Shown here piece after piece: positions 24,967-38,920 of a stretch of 64,000 nucleotides of DNA (position 1 is the first letter of the stretch; each line of letters opens with the position of its first letter). Under the pieces are notes generated by a model. It was not told the DNA's origin. It did not search any database and saw only the letters and a list, made by a program, of their open reading frames with translations. The position numbers and the translations under genes are program-made. Source of the DNA: Melastoma dodecandrum (taxonomy: Eukaryota > Streptophyta > Magnoliopsida > Myrtales > Melastomataceae); the NCBI GenBank assembly GCA_029817715.1, contig JARUPY010000087.1:4712001-4776000 (forward strand), in the 5' to 3' direction.

Positions 24967-25249
24967 CTTCGAGGAATCTTCCTCAGGAGACCCAGATCCG
25001 GCTTGTCAAATGCCAAATCCTCAACTCCAGTGAGCTCCGTTCTCCGGAGGGTGACCCAGCAGCTCCCTCATGGAAGCCCTACCTCATCAGCCCGCGATCG
25101 GCGTCAGGGCACTAGCAGATGCCAACGATCGACTCCACCTCCTCCTCCTGGCATCGAAAGCAGCCGGCTCTTCTCAGCCCCGGGTCCCCGCCAGCGGACC
25201 GACCCCACGGTCGAACGCCGCTCTCTCCGCAAATCCGCGAATAGAAGAC

Positions 25250-26720
25250 AATGGCCACCCCGAAGCCGCGAAGCGCGTGGGACGCTATCATAGCGCCGCC
25301 TGATAGAGACCCCTGCCACGCGTTCCGTGCTCTCGAAGCGTTACAGTCCCTTTTTCTCCTTTCTGTGCGATTTTCAATTTTAATTTTTTTAATTGATTTA
25401 ATATTATTATTTATTATTATTATTGGATTCAGCGTGCGTTTTTTTTTTGCAATTGAAAAATTTCTTTTTGCTTTGGGACGCCATTCCATTCTTATTATGT
25501 TTTTATTTTTATTTTTCTTTATTTCTTTATTTTTTATTTTAACTAAATTTATCACATGACTTTATAACTTGTTCATGGTGTGGCTTGTCTGTTAAAAAAA
25601 AATCATTATTTTCTTCCATACTTTCAAAGGTTTTTTTATCTTTTAAAATTCATTTTCTTAAAAAAATGTTTTTTTCAGCCTCTTCGAATTTATTTATTTT
25701 CAATTGCCTTATAACATACGGTGGCTTTAATCGTTTCCTATTAAGAGTTCGTATATGGGTATTTACTGTAAGTTATCTTTCGTCAAAATAACTCATACAA
25801 TGTTATAATTAATCCTATTTCAAACTATTTTCGAATAATTTACTTGTTTATTCGATATTTACGTAGGTATTTCAAGGGGACGTGCCTTGCGGACAACCAA
25901 TGCACGCACCCCATTCAACGTTGTGAGATACCCCAAATTCCCATACCATCCGCCAACGTCGAAGCTAAACATTGATATTCCATAAACACTTGCGGAAAAG
26001 GTGGGTTAGACAGAACAAACCAAGAAGTGACAACCCGGCGGGACCATGCAGAGGAAAGAATGGCCGGCGCCTAGTCGATAACATTTTTTTATCACACCAG
26101 AACAAAGTAAAAAAAAAAAAAACGACATCACAAAGTAATTGGGAATCGCATCAGGAACAGCTCAACGTATGGCATCAACGGCTCGTCAGATTTGCCGTAA
26201 ACTTACTCTAAAACGGCACCGTGAGGTATAAATTCTAACGGGGGCTTTCTACAAAGAGCGATAAATGATACAAATACCCGGTTCTCCCTTGAATTTATTT
26301 TTTGCTTAGAAATTGTTCAGGACATTAATCAATCTATGTTGCTTACATTTTTTGTCCGAAATCAATTTTTTAAAAAATATTTTCTTAAAATTGTTCACGT
26401 ATATATTTTAAGTATTATTGAGCTCAAGATCATTTTTTTAATGTCAAATAATCTTTTCTTTTTTTCTAAAACCGAACTTAAATAAATTCGAATATCGAAA
26501 CACATGATAAACATTTTGTGATGCATGTGATTTAATAATCCCTAATTCCCGAACCTTAATGAATCTCCATAGTTTTTCTAACTTGAACTTAAAATAAGTT
26601 AGTGACGACTCCGATACGTTTTCAAAATCTGAAGCCTTATCATCAAGGGAGGGTATTCATTTTAAATAGAACTGGAAACGGGATCCACCCGCGACAGCAG
26701 GGTGCGTCGAAGTACGGATA
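25250..26720 (+). repeat. Tat-like LTR remnant, family A copy 2
   Basis: This is the second copy of the repeat at 2990-3700. The shared landmarks are CTTGCGGACAACCAATGCAC near 25886, GGTTCTCCCTTGAA near 26280, AACTTAAAATAAG near 26588, and the GACGACTCCGATACG motif near 26603. The left border is unclear, and the CT-rich block upstream (24700-25300) may belong to it. No coding domain was found. Internal similarity to copy 1 is clearly lower than between the two Athila LTRs, so these are old copies. Confidence 0.5.
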
Positions 26721-28353
26721 AGGTGAGGTTCAATCGAAACTCTGTCGAATGAAGTGACTATCGAAGGAAGAGTTCGAGTTGATGTTTCAAGACTTAGTCA
26801 ATTTGTCGCCGGAGCCTCATCAAGTCATGATCGAAGTATATGGAGTACAGTTAGTCTTAATAAAACATGTGCAAAATATGTTTAGCAGTTGTATTGGCTG
26901 TTTTATTAACGGTTATTGTTTGGATAGGATCAAGTGTTAATATAAATATACGGTCAGTTTTCTGTAATAAACGCATGAAAATCATTCAAAGACCCCGAAG
27001 GACTGCTTGGTTGTCTTCCTGTAATTCTCCAGAAATGAAAGTAAGTGTTCTTGTTCATGCATTCTTATTCTTATGCTTTGTATTACTGTTTGTCTAAAAG
27101 TCTTGGCGACCAAATCTCTTTAATTCTGTGTTAGTCCTCGTTATATCGCGACGTGTTTCGTCCACAAACAATATGAAAGTGAACTCGAGGATGGGGAAGT
27201 TTGGTGATATGAGCTCGTGTTAAGTGTGCCAAGGAGAGTGGAGGGAGGGAGGGAGAGTAGGTTTGGGGAGGGGACTTTTCTAAGGCGGACGAATATTAAG
27301 AGATAACACGAGGAGATACAATCCTGCCTCAAAGAAATCATGTTTATCTTTCTCGAAGATTGTCATCGACCATTTGCTTTCTTTTCACGGCGTGGGAGTT
27401 AACCGTGTGTCCGAATCTCTATTGAATAAAGATGAACGTATCCGCTAAAACATCCCAACGAGGAACACATCTCGACGTCGTGAGACTCTGAACTTTGAGA
27501 GTTTCCCTTCGAATCATCCCGACGAGGATGAAGCATTTGGGGGGTTTTTTACCATAAGGGCGTAAAAAATAATTTTAAAAGTTGTGAAGGACACTGCTTG
27601 AGATATGTGGCTCCCGTGCGAAACCGCGAGAAGACCCTAACCCGAAGAAGGTGTTTGTGCTTGTAATAGGAATTGAATGAAACAGATCGTCGTCCCGTAC
27701 ATGCATATTATACGATGATTAATAAGAGCATCTACTGTAAAATACAAAATTCTCACCGCTTTTGAAGTTCCCTTTGAGCCTCACACGGAAGATGGAAGCC
27801 GGTGCCGAGAGAGAAAAATCATCTAGACAAAAAGATGACGATGACACGAGATGACTTTCGTGCTCATTAATGTCTTTTTTAAAAACGCCATTCGTGGAAT
27901 ATTCCTCCAGTGTTATCGAAAATGACGATCCATACGTCGTTACGTCCCTTTTCCCCCCCATTTCCAATTCAAGGGTATGATTCTTAATAATATCCACAGA
28001 CGTTCTTGCTTTTTCTTCTTTGTTCAAAGTTCATACCACATGCTCTCTATTCAAACAAGAAAAGGCGGCTCGAGTAAATCCCACCTACCACCTCCTCAAT
28101 TAGCGATGAATAATTAAAAAAAAGAAAAGGAAGATGACTGTAATCATTGTTTTGTTGCATGTTTTGGTATATATGTAGCATGTTTAATATCGTTACGCCA
28201 TACAGGAACTCGAAGACGTGCCACATGTTGAACGACATATCATAACGAAGAAGTTCGTGAATGCATTCATTAGACACGATGCCACCTTCGTAGACGGAAT
28301 GGCGAGACAGAAAATAGTAGAAGTTCGAGACTAGCGTCTATATGCTTCGTGGC
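26721..28353. other. Intergenic, no gene recognised
   Basis: There are several short open frames on both strands, the longest about 100 codons on the minus strand at 27719-28027. None has a recognisable motif. The sequence just left of 28354 is the 3' flank of the peroxidase gene. Confidence 0.35.
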
Positions 28354-29605
<1,252 letters not shown>

Positions 29606-29670
29606 TTATCTCTTGGGCCTCTCTCGACTGTGGTTGATGGTGTGCTCCAAACAAGAGGAGCGAAGGGGAG

Positions 29671-29677
29671 TTTAAAT
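29671..29677 (-). promoter_or_regulatory. TATA-like box of the peroxidase gene
   Basis: The minus-strand sequence TATTTAA lies about 108 bases upstream of the peroxidase ATG, at a reasonable distance for a short 5' leader that includes a CT-rich tract at 29577-29595. The call rests on position and sequence only. Confidence 0.45.
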
Positions 29678-29699
29678 AGATGGAAAACATGGGGGAAGA

Positions 29700-31594
29700 A
29701 CAACTCGAGTTTGGTAAGGAGTCACAGATCCAAAAGGATAGTGGTTGCTGATCATAGTTAGTTGTCCGAATGAGATAAGTCCCAATTCAAATTAAATTTG
29801 GATATTTTAAACGCGGCAGAAAATTCGGAGGGGTGTCAACCGGGAGGTCACGTCGCTTTCATTTCTCTCATGGTGGCGAATTATGCATATTCACCGGGAA
29901 ATAATCCCACACAGCGGGTAGATAAGGCTCGGGCAAGTGCATATACAGGATTCACATCCTTTACCTAATTGTTATTTTTTCGATGAATCTACCGTAAATT
30001 TTTACAAGTGCTACAACCCTTGTTTTTGTCTTTTCTTTCTTCGGTGGTGATTAGATCAATTAAAACATTTAATATTATTTTCAGTCGATTTCATCTATAG
30101 TTTCATCGTTTCCGAACACATCCCACCAGCTCTTGCTAGTAACGGCAGTGGCATGTCTGGCTGATATTGAGAATATAACGAGTTATGAAGCTAACCTGTG
30201 ATCCTCAAACAGTATTCGGTAGTTGTGATCAACCTATGTCGGACTGGTGCGGAATTTCTCAGATTCGCGAGTTAGGTTTCTCCGCGTGCTGACAGCGAAC
30301 AAGTTGCTGATAGCTAGGGATTTCTTAAACACGGCTCCAATCAAGCAACGTAGATGTTTCATCTAGCCATGCTTTTGGAATTTCGTGGAATAAGCCATGG
30401 AAAAACATGTGACGATGCACCAAAAACGTCAAAGGTTGTATTAGCTTTCTCCCCAGCTAATAATACAATTGCCTAATAATACTGACTATATCGCACGAGA
30501 CAGCAAAATCGCACCAGTTTGCTGCGGCAAACTCTATTTATTGGCGTACTAAGAATTATTATTTTTTCTTTTTTAGTTACGACCCGTCGGATCTCGATTC
30601 GAATTCTTTCTTTTTTAATGAAGTTTCATCTCAAATAATTTCTATTTTTTCCTCGAAGAATAATTTATCATAGCTCGATAAGTTTCGCTTTTTCAGTCAC
30701 TAAATTATTATCTTGAGATCTCACTATGTTTTAGAATCTTTTGAGTATACCAAATGAAAAGAGAAACATCAAGACAGGGATTAAGACAACCACCTTTGAC
30801 AAATGGGACAAATATTTGTGTTTTTTTTTCCCTTTGGGCCGCTGCTAGAAAGAAATGTTTAAGTTGACTGAGAAAAACGTAATCCCGCTGGGGGACAAGA
30901 TCAGACGTCGATGGCGGCCGGGTCGACTTAACCTCGTTGAAGTAGCGTGCGAGGGTTGCCGGGTGCGAAATCGGGAGGAAAAGAACAAGGAAGACATGGA
31001 ATACGCGGTTAGCTCTTCGTGCATGGCCGTTAAATCGCGATGATGATTTCTCAAAGGTCAACAAGGGCGGGCAACATATAAATATATTCCGTTTGTATTT
31101 TGGGAGCTTCTCTTTTAAAATCTGCATGTGCATGCATGGCCATGAGGTCAAGAAATTCCTTGTCGGCGGCCGGAACGCGGGAAGAAAAGCTGTCCAAAGA
31201 TACTAAGTCAACTGCTGACTTCGAACACATCGGATGTGCTAAAAAACAACTCCTCCCAGGAATTTCATCGACACGTTATCATGTACACATGAAATTACAT
31301 ATTGGTTTATTGGGAACAATGATTCAACATATTCGCATTTCGCAGCGTGGACTGAATGAACATCCCGTAGAAACTTGTGGCCACCGATTCAACTCGCTCG
31401 AAGCCAAGGTTAGTTGTTTCCCGACACATTTAGTATGTTTGTCGTCTGCACCGACGGGTACTAATCGACCATATTCTGAGTGATTATTCGTATACTCTGG
31501 ACTTCTATTATTAGTGAGATGAATTGCCAGTTTGATAATCGCTAGTTATACAAGGTATGAGCAAGTGTGAGGCTATAAAACCCACCGAACGGTA
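29700..31594. other. Upstream intergenic region, no gene recognised
   Basis: Minus-strand frames near 30708-31151 and a plus-strand frame near 31100-31483 are open for over 100 codons but lack recognisable motifs and look like chance. No RNA gene or repeat border was identified. Confidence 0.3.
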
Positions 31595-31856
31595 AACCCG
31601 TGGTATACGAAATTCGAAGTTACTGTTTCATAAATTTATACGAAACAGTATTCACCATTTGTCTTAACGAAATTTCTTTCACGATGAGTTCGTAAAAATA
31701 TACGAATTTTATGAAATTTATTTTTATGGATTTCGTACAATTGTAGGAACAAAAAGTTATTGTTTCCTACAATTACACGAAATAATAAATAATTATACGA
31801 ACAAAAAAATATCGTATATACGAAACAGTAACTCCGGAATTCGTAAACCACGGGTC
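31595..31856. mobile_element. 262-bp MITE with terminal inverted repeats
   Basis: The left end (AACCCGTGGTATACGAAATT, then a short spacer and GTTACTGTTTC) is mirrored on the right. There the complement reads GACCCGTGGTTTACGAATT followed by GAGTTACTGTTTC, about 35 bases with few mismatches. The element is flanked by TA at 31593-31594 and 31857-31858, a possible TA target duplication as in Tc1/mariner-type MITEs. The interior is AT-rich with more ACGAA motifs and no coding capacity. The ACGAA motifs recall the repeat block at 9365-10140, but a family link is not shown. Confidence 0.7.
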
Positions 31857-32382
31857 TACTCGTGTGCGGGTACCCGTATAAGCCATGGGAGACTTATGAT
31901 ATGGCTGTCCAATTCATAACATGCGTCAGAACACATGTAATCATCATCTTCTTTCTGGGGAGGGGAATATATTCTCTATAACTTTTGGACCCCAACACTT
32001 TTTCCTTTAATGGGAATGTTCAATCCATTTCCACCGAAAGCCACCACCACCTCCACTTCCACCCCTCGTTATTGGGGTTAGGTTACAAAACAACAACAAC
32101 ACACCACACCCACATTCACTTTTAAGGTAGAAGAAGCAAAATCGTATTAAAACGATACATGAAGAGCCAACATTCACGAAACCTCCCCCTCCAACAGCTT
32201 TTGACTTTGTATACTACTCTTTCTTGTTTTTTTTCCTTTAATGCCTTTTCTTTGTCATCCATTAAAGAAAAACAATAAATGCAAGAATCGCCAAAAAGGG
32301 AAAACACAATGATGGTCGGCATCATATTTATAAATGGGGTCATGTTAAGAAGCATTAAATATGGATAAGTGCTACTGATTTT

Positions 32383-32914
32383 TGTATCGTTGACACACGC
32401 GGTAGCTCTCGATAGCGTGTTGAATCGGATCCGGTCGTCGATCGGAAGTTAACGAAAAATAAAGGAGACAAAGAATTTACGTGGTTCGGTCAATCGACCT
32501 ACGTCCGCGGGCGGAGAAGAAGATTTCACTATATTCAATGGAGTACAAACTTTAGGTTGAGACCCTCTCTAACCCCCTCGACCTACCCGAGTACAAGATC
32601 CCACTTTCCCGGTAAGAAATAAACCCGAAGTGTTTCCCGTGTTTTCCCAACACACACAATTTCTTTACCTCCGCACTCTTTACACTCATGTATCTCTCTT
32701 CTATGCTCCATTCGCTTCTATACCGACACCTATTTATAGAATAAATGGCCTCACATATATCAGAAATCTGGCAAGAAAATATATTCGTGATATAATCAAA
32801 TATCATCCAATATATCTCCTCCAAGAGATATATTCTCTCGTATTCCGTATATTTCACGAGCGAATCAATACTCCAAATCGTAATATAACCGTTTTCGAGC
32901 CAAAAATCCTAACA
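32383..32914. mobile_element. Possible solo LTR, copia-like
   Basis: The stretch contains TTTACGTGGTTCGGTCAAT near 32477 and GACCTACGTCCGCGG shortly after, a motif block I know from LTRs of plant copia elements. The right end reads AAAATCCTAACA (to 32914), a plausible LTR terminus, and TGTTG at 32418 could be the left terminus. No matching target duplication was found and there is no internal coding region. The border and class are therefore tentative. Confidence 0.4.
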
Positions 32915-33011
32915 TGTATTTATTATGATTTGATTGTGGTAATCTTTTTCTTGTTTAGATAAAATATTGATCTTGAAAACATAAGAATTTTTTTTAAGAC
33001 GATGGTGTAAC

Positions 33012-34183
33012 TGATAACTCTATGAAAGTAGAGTTATTTAGGGCAATTTCATACTTAGATTTTGTTAGATTTGTGAAATATTGCGTTCATTACATAATAT
33101 TCCTGGTTATTTCACATTATTCCCGAGAAATAGATTACTGCCGAGTTTTCTGGTTTATTTCAGGATAAATATGAAGAAAAGAGGACCTCGACGTCATTAT
33201 AAAGACTTCGTGCAGAGGGAAGATCTCTGGATGCTCTTGCAAGACCAATAGCTACGATGGGGAGAAATTAGAAGATTTTCTTTCCTGATTTTTCAGAGAT
33301 TCTCTAGGTTTATTTGGGGACTATAAAAACATTGTAGTTTGACCTAGAGAAAGGGGGTAGAGGCTGCTGGTAACAAGGAGCCATCAACAGAGACTTTGGG
33401 AGTTTTTCTTTTAGTTTTTCTTCATGTCGTTTTCATTGTCTACTATGAATATGATGTTTTCGATTAATTCGGTTATGAACTAATTTTCTTTGCCTAGGGT
33501 TAAGATGGATCTTGACGATTAGTCAAGAGTTTATCTCTTTTGACACAATTGAATGATTTTGGTTCGATTATTCCTGTCCGTTCTTAATGCTTTCTTATTG
33601 CCTGATCAACAATAGGATTAAATAGTGAATTTCGGTGAACTCGGAAGGGGAATCCTAGATTAAGCACGGGGAGAGGAATAACCTAGGTAAACTTGGTCGG
33701 AAGACAGGATTATTAACGAGCGGGATAGGAATATACCCAATCGTCCTGGGTAATCGAATTGGAATTGATTCTTAAGGGGCACTCGATAGTTAATCTACCT
33801 AGGAATAGAGTGATTACTATTTACAGAGATGTACGTTTTTAGGACCTCGGGAGAGGCGTAGGAAGATAACCGAATTCCAGATTATCAACCAGATCATCTT
33901 AAGCGTGTTGATTGAGATATGACTTGCGATTAATTGTCCGGTGAAATCGTCGCCCTAGGTGCTTTTCTCATTTGAATTTTAATTCAATTTACTTACTCGT
34001 TTTCTTTAGCTTTACATTTAGTTTGATTAATTCTCAACTCGCTTAATTGAATAATAGAGATTGAGGGTATTTTAATAATTGGGAGAAGTTTAGATCAGTC
34101 CTCGTGGGAACGATATCTTACTTACACTTTATTACTTGTACGATCGCGTGCACTTGCGTGGTGAATACGTTTTTGACGTGACA
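33012..34183 (+). repeat. 5' LTR of the Athila element
   Basis: This 1,172-bp direct repeat matches 41859-43031. It starts TGATAACTCTATGAAAGTAG and ends TTTGACGTGACA. The target duplication GTAAC immediately precedes it. Its copy of the internal segment near 33176 (GAAGAAAAGAGGACCTCG) is also in the 3' LTR. Confidence 0.95.
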
Positions 34184-34189
34184 AGTTTT

Positions 34190-34207
34190 TGGTGCCGCTG
34201 CCGGGGA
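34190..34207 (+). other. Primer-binding site (tRNA-Asp type)
   Basis: TGGTGCCGCTGCCGGGGA starts six bases after the left LTR. It matches the complement of the 3' end of plant tRNA-Asp(GTC) except at two positions. tRNA-Asp is the usual primer of Athila elements. Confidence 0.85.
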
Positions 34208-34309
34208 CTGTTTTCTAGATTTTCAGCCATTATTAATTTCAATAAGATCTTTATTAATTCAACTTAACCTTGATTTTCAATTTATTTGCAGGAAAAATCT
34301 TAACGTTGC

Positions 34310-35456
34310 ATGCATAGTAGCGAATTGGTTCCTTTTGATCCTGAAATAGAAAGAACGTTTCGGTTACGTCTGAGAGAGCAGAAGAAAGCCAATCGCCAAC
34401 AAACAATAGAGAATGACAATCAAGAAGTTAAACCGAGAATCATGCGTGATTATGCCCAGCCCCATGTGCATGAACGCTCTAGCATAGTGAAGCCGACTAT
34501 TCAAGCCAACACATTTGAAATCAAACCGGCGGTTATTACTATGCTTCAAAATTCGAGTTTCGGAGGATCTCCATCGGAGGATCCACATGGGCACATCACC
34601 AACTTTCTGGAAATTTGCGACACTTTTCGATATAATGGAGTGTCGACCGAGGCCATTCGGATGAGACTCTTCCCATTCTCGTTGAGGGACAAAGCACGAA
34701 CATGGCTCTACTCTTTGCCAGAAGGGTCCATCACAAATTGGGAAGAGAGGTCCGGAAAATTCCTATCAAAGTATTTCCCACCTAGCAAGACCATCAAGAT
34801 GCGGAATGAAGTCACTTCGTTTCGACAACATGGAATAGAGTCACTTTATGAGGCGTGGGAGAGATTTAAGGAATTTTTACGAGTGTGCCCACATCACGAG
34901 ATACCTCAATGGATGCTGGTACAAATTTTTTATGATGGATTAACTGATGCACTTCGTTCAACGATTGATGCAGCTGCAGGGGGAACAATATTAAACAAGC
35001 AGCCAGAGGAAGTAATGGAGCTATTCGAGCAGATGGCTAATAACGGTCATGGAGTATCGCGTGCCCGAGGAGTAGCTGGAGTACATTCAGTTAATAAAGT
35101 TGCTGCCCTCAATGCTAAAGTGGATGCGTTAACTCGGGAGCTCAATGCATTAAAGGCTCCTAGTCATCCCATTCATTATCCTTGTGAGAGGTGTGGAGAA
35201 AATCATGCTCTTGGTCAATGTTTCACTGGTGCCGAGTCAGCCAACTACTTGGGAGCCAACTCGAGGAACAACCCCGTTTCAAATACTTACAATCCGGGAT
35301 GGAGGAACCATCCGAATTTCTCGTGGGGAAATCAACAATCAGCGAAACCAACTCCTCCACCAGGGCTTCATTAACAAAAGCCACAACCGCAGGAAAAAAT
35401 GTCAGGTATTGAAGAACTTTTAGTCAAATATATTTCTAAAACCGACACTCTTTTGT
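34310..35456 (+). pseudogene. Athila gag, interrupted by stop codons
   Basis: The reading frame from ATG 34310 is open for 354 codons to TAA at 35372-35374. It continues in the same frame to TAG at 35456-35458, after which the frame reads on into the protease region. The central part carries the retrotransposon Gag core (RTWLYSLPEGSI and KFLSKYFPPSKT). A zinc knuckle CERCGENHALGQC (C-x2-C-x3-H-x4-C) sits near 35183-35220. Gag would form the particle that packages element RNA. The two stops separate Gag from Pol. They look like point lesions, although regulated readthrough cannot be excluded from one copy. Confidence 0.85.
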
Positions 35457-35458
35457 AG

Positions 35459-37125
35459 AACCAATCGGCTTCACTTCGGAGTTTGGAAGCCCAAGTCGGA
35501 CAATTAGCACAAGCAATTAATAATCGACCTCAAGGCACTCTTCCGAGCAATACTGAGGTGAATCCAAAGAATGACGGGAATGCACAAGTGCAATCTATCA
35601 CTTTACGGAATGGGAGAACACTTCCTGAAGCCGCAAAGTTCAAGCACGTCGATGCAACTACACCAGAAGCTGCTCGAAAAGAGAACGAACCTTCTGCTCA
35701 GCCTAGCCAACAACTTTCTCAACCAAAAGAAGGTATGGAAAATGCTGCTATTGGAAAAGATAAACTTGTATATCCACCTCTTCCTTTTCCACGGCGAGCT
35801 AGACAGCAGAATGATGAGAAGGACTTCCTGAAATTCGTAGAAATCTTTAAAAAGCTACACATCAACATACCTTTTGCTGAAGTGTTGGAGAAGATGTCGA
35901 GCTACGTTAAATTCATGAAAGATATATTATCTAAAAAGAGACGTCTCGGTGAGTTTGAGACTGTTGCTTTAACCGAAGAATGTAGTGCTATTTTGCAGAA
36001 AAAGTTACCTCCAAAGCTGAAAGATCCAGGTAGTTTCACTATACCCTGTTCTATTGGTTCAAATTTTAGCGGTAAGGCATTGTGTGATCTTGGAGCGAGT
36101 GTTAATTTAATGCCATTATCAATATTTTACGAATTGGGTTTGGGGGAAGTAAAACCTACCTCGGTCACATTGCAATTAGCCGACCGATATCTTGCTTTTC
36201 CAAGGGGAATCATTGAGGATATTTTGGTTAAAATAGATAAATTTGTTTTTCCCGCGGATTTTATCGTGCTTGATTTTGAAGAGGACTGTGAAATACCAAT
36301 CATCCTTGGAAGACCATTCCTAGCCACAGGTAGGACTTTAATTGATGTCCAAAAGGGTGAGCTAACCATGAGGGTTAATAACGAGGAGGTAACATTTAAT
36401 ATTCTTCATGCAATGAAATGTCCGAATGAACCCGATGATTGTTTTTCTATTGACATCATTGACAGGATAACATGGAGGGTATGTATGGACTACCGGAAGT
36501 TGAACAAAGCAACTAGAAAAGATCACTACCCGCTTCCATTCATCGATCAGATGTTGGACAGATTGGCAGGTAAAGAATATTATTGTTTTCTCGATGGTTA
36601 CTCATGATATAATCAGATTGCCATTGTACAAGAAGATCAGGAGAAAACGACTTTCACATGTCCATAAGGTACGTTCGCCTTCCGTAGAATGCCATTTGGA
36701 TTGTGTAATGCACCTGCTACATTCCAAAGATGCATGACGTTTATGGTTCGGGAAGGTATTGTCCTTGGTCACAGGGTGTCAGGCAAAGGAATTGAAGTTG
36801 ACAGAGCAAAGATTGAGATAATCGAAAAATTATCCCCACCAACATCGGTAAGAGGTATTCGAAGTTTTCTTGGTCATGCTGGTTTCTACAGGCGATTTAT
36901 TAAAGATTTCTCCAAAATATCGAAACCGTTATGCAATCTTTTGGAGAAAGACATACCATTTAACTTTATGCATGGAATCATTTACAAAATTGAAAGAGAG
37001 GTTAGTTACAACACCTATCATTGTAGTGCCTGATTGGACGTTACCTTTTGAATTGATGTGCGATGCGAGTGATTATGCCTTAGGAGCAGTGCTTGGGCAA
37101 CGTAAGAATAAGGTTTTTTCATGTG
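35459..37125 (+). pseudogene. Athila protease and reverse-transcriptase region with internal deletions
   Basis: The frame is open from about 35459 to TGA 36605-36607. The aspartic protease motif is DLGAS (near 36089), with ILGRPFLATGRT further on. RT starts abruptly at WRVCMDYRKLNKATRKDHYP near 36475. The linker and early RT expected between the protease and this point are missing. After a TGA near 36606 and a TAA near 36666, RRMPFGLCNAPATFQRCM is followed directly by MVREGIVLGHRV. The segment that normally contains the (Y/F)xDD polymerase motif is therefore deleted. RNase H begins with [13 protein letters not shown], and a one-base shift near a T run at 37114-37119 moves it to the next frame. 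Reverse transcription by this copy is not possible. Confidence 0.85.
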
Positions 37126-38775
37126 ATTTACTATGCTAGTAGAACTTTGGACGATGCACAGGTAAATTATCTTACCACTGAAAAGGAGCTATTAGCTGTC
37201 GTATTTGCTTTCGATAAATTTCGATCTTACCTTGTGGGTTCGAAAGTCATAGTGTTCACAGATCATGCCGCGATCAAGTACTTGATTGGGAAAAAGGATG
37301 CCAAACCACGATTGATACGATGGGTTCTCTTACTACAAGAATTCGATCTCGAAATCAAGGACAGAAAAGGAACAGAGAATCAAGTAGCTGATCACTTGTC
37401 AAGGCTAGATGGTCAAAGCGACACCAAGCTCAACCAGCTAGCTATAAATGAATCTTTTCCCGATGAACAGCTGCTTTCGGTTAGTCACACGCAAGTACCG
37501 TGGTATGCAGATTTTGTTAATTTTCTTGTTTCGAATTTCCTACCCACTGAATTGAATGCGCAACAAAAGAAGAAGTTTTTACATGATGTTAAGAATTATG
37601 TGTGGGATGAACCGTTCTTGTTCAAGCAATGTGCAGACCAGATTCTTAGAAGATGCGTACCTGAAGAAGAATGGCACCAAATTTTATGGCAATGTCATTC
37701 ATCACCTTACGGCGGACATTTTGGAGGAGATAAAACAGCTGCTCGAATTTTACAATCCGGTTTCTTTTGGCCTACTTTATTTAAGGAAGCTTACAATTTT
37801 GTTGCTAAATGTGACAGATGCCAACGAACGGGAAACATATCAAGGCGACACGAAATGCTTTTAAACAACATTCTGGAGGTAGAGATTTTCGACGTTTGGG
37901 GTATTGATTTTATGGGACCATTTATTTCGTTCTTCAAAAATCGTTATATTTTAGTTGCTGTGGATTACGTGTCTAAATGGGTTGAAGCGAAAGCTTTGCC
38001 CACTAACGAGGCTAAAACAGTGGTTGAGTTTTTGAAGAAGCAGGTGTTTACAAGGTTCGGTACCCCAAGAGCAATCATTAGCGATGGGGGATCTCACTTT
38101 TGCAATAAACAAGTCGCCAATTTGTTAAACAAGTGTGGAATAAATCACAAGGTTGCTCTAGCATACCATCCTCAGACTAGTGGGCAAGTGGAAGTATCAA
38201 ATCGAGAAATTAAGAGAATTCTCGAGAAAACAGTAAACACATCACGGAAGGATTTGGCACAGAGGCTAGAGGATGCATTGTGGGCTTATCGAACCGCTTA
38301 CAAAACGCCAATTGGAATGTCTCCGTTTAAGCTAGTTTATGGGAAAGCATGTCACTTGCCGGTGGAATTGGAGCACAAAGCATTCTGGGCGATTAAGAAA
38401 TTGAATTTTGATCTCGAGAAGGCTGGAGAGAAGAGGTTGCTCCAATTGAACGAACTTGATGAATTTCGGCTTCAAGCATATGAAAACGCGAGGATCTATA
38501 AGGAGAAGACGAAACAGTGGCATGATAAGAAGATCATTGAGCGGAAATTTGAGCCTGGACAACAAGTATTGCTATTCAATTCCAGACTAAGATTATTCCC
38601 AGGAAAGCTCAAATCATGGTGGTCTGGACCATTTCAGGTATTCCCCTATGGTGCCGTAGAAATACGAAATCCAAGTTCAGAACATACATTCAAGGTCAAT
38701 GGAGAGAGGCTGAAACACTATTGGGGAGGATACGTTGAAAGGGTAGTTGCTGCGGCAATATTGAGAGACACATGA
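37093..38775 (+). CDS. Athila RNase H (C-terminal part) and integrase, open
   Basis: The 560-codon open frame starts within RNase H ([22 protein letters not shown]). It continues through the H2C2 zinc-binding domain ([10 protein letters not shown] to CDRCQRTG) and the integrase core. The DDE residues are visible: Asp in GIDFMGPF, Asp in IISDGGSHF, Glu in [12 protein letters not shown]. The C terminus holds [20 protein letters not shown], diagnostic of Athila. The frame ends with TGA before 38776. The integrase is the only complete enzyme in the element. It could in principle act in trans if expressed, but its natural start lies within a broken polyprotein. Confidence 0.85.
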   Translation: MGNVRIRFFHVIYYASRTLDDAQVNYLTTEKELLAVVFAFDKFRSYLVGSKVIVFTDHAAIKYLIGKKDAKPRLIRWVLLLQEFDLEIKDRKGTENQVADHLSRLDGQSDTKLNQLAINESFPDEQLLSVSHTQVPWYADFVNFLVSNFLPTELNAQQKKKFLHDVKNYVWDEPFLFKQCADQILRRCVPEEEWHQILWQCHSSPYGGHFGGDKTAARILQSGFFWPTLFKEAYNFVAKCDRCQRTGNISRRHEMLLNNILEVEIFDVWGIDFMGPFISFFKNRYILVAVDYVSKWVEAKALPTNEAKTVVEFLKKQVFTRFGTPRAIISDGGSHFCNKQVANLLNKCGINHKVALAYHPQTSGQVEVSNREIKRILEKTVNTSRKDLAQRLEDALWAYRTAYKTPIGMSPFKLVYGKACHLPVELEHKAFWAIKKLNFDLEKAGEKRLLQLNELDEFRLQAYENARIYKEKTKQWHDKKIIERKFEPGQQVLLFNSRLRLFPGKLKSWWSGPFQVFPYGAVEIRNPSSEHTFKVNGERLKHYWGGYVERVVAAAILRDT

Positions 38776-38920
38776 TGGATATCAAGAGTCGAGCCGTAGA
38801 CTATAAACCAAGCGCTTCTTGGGAGGTAACCTAAGTTATTTTCTTTTAGTTGTTTTTATTTATTTCTTTTGTTTTACTAGGGAAAAGATAGCGGGGGATG
38901 CAAGAGCAAGCAGCAAGATC

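Noticed and set aside
32383..33011. A nested complete copia element to the left of the Athila insertion
   Set aside because: Only LTR-like sequence is present, with no internal domains, no second LTR and no matching target duplication.
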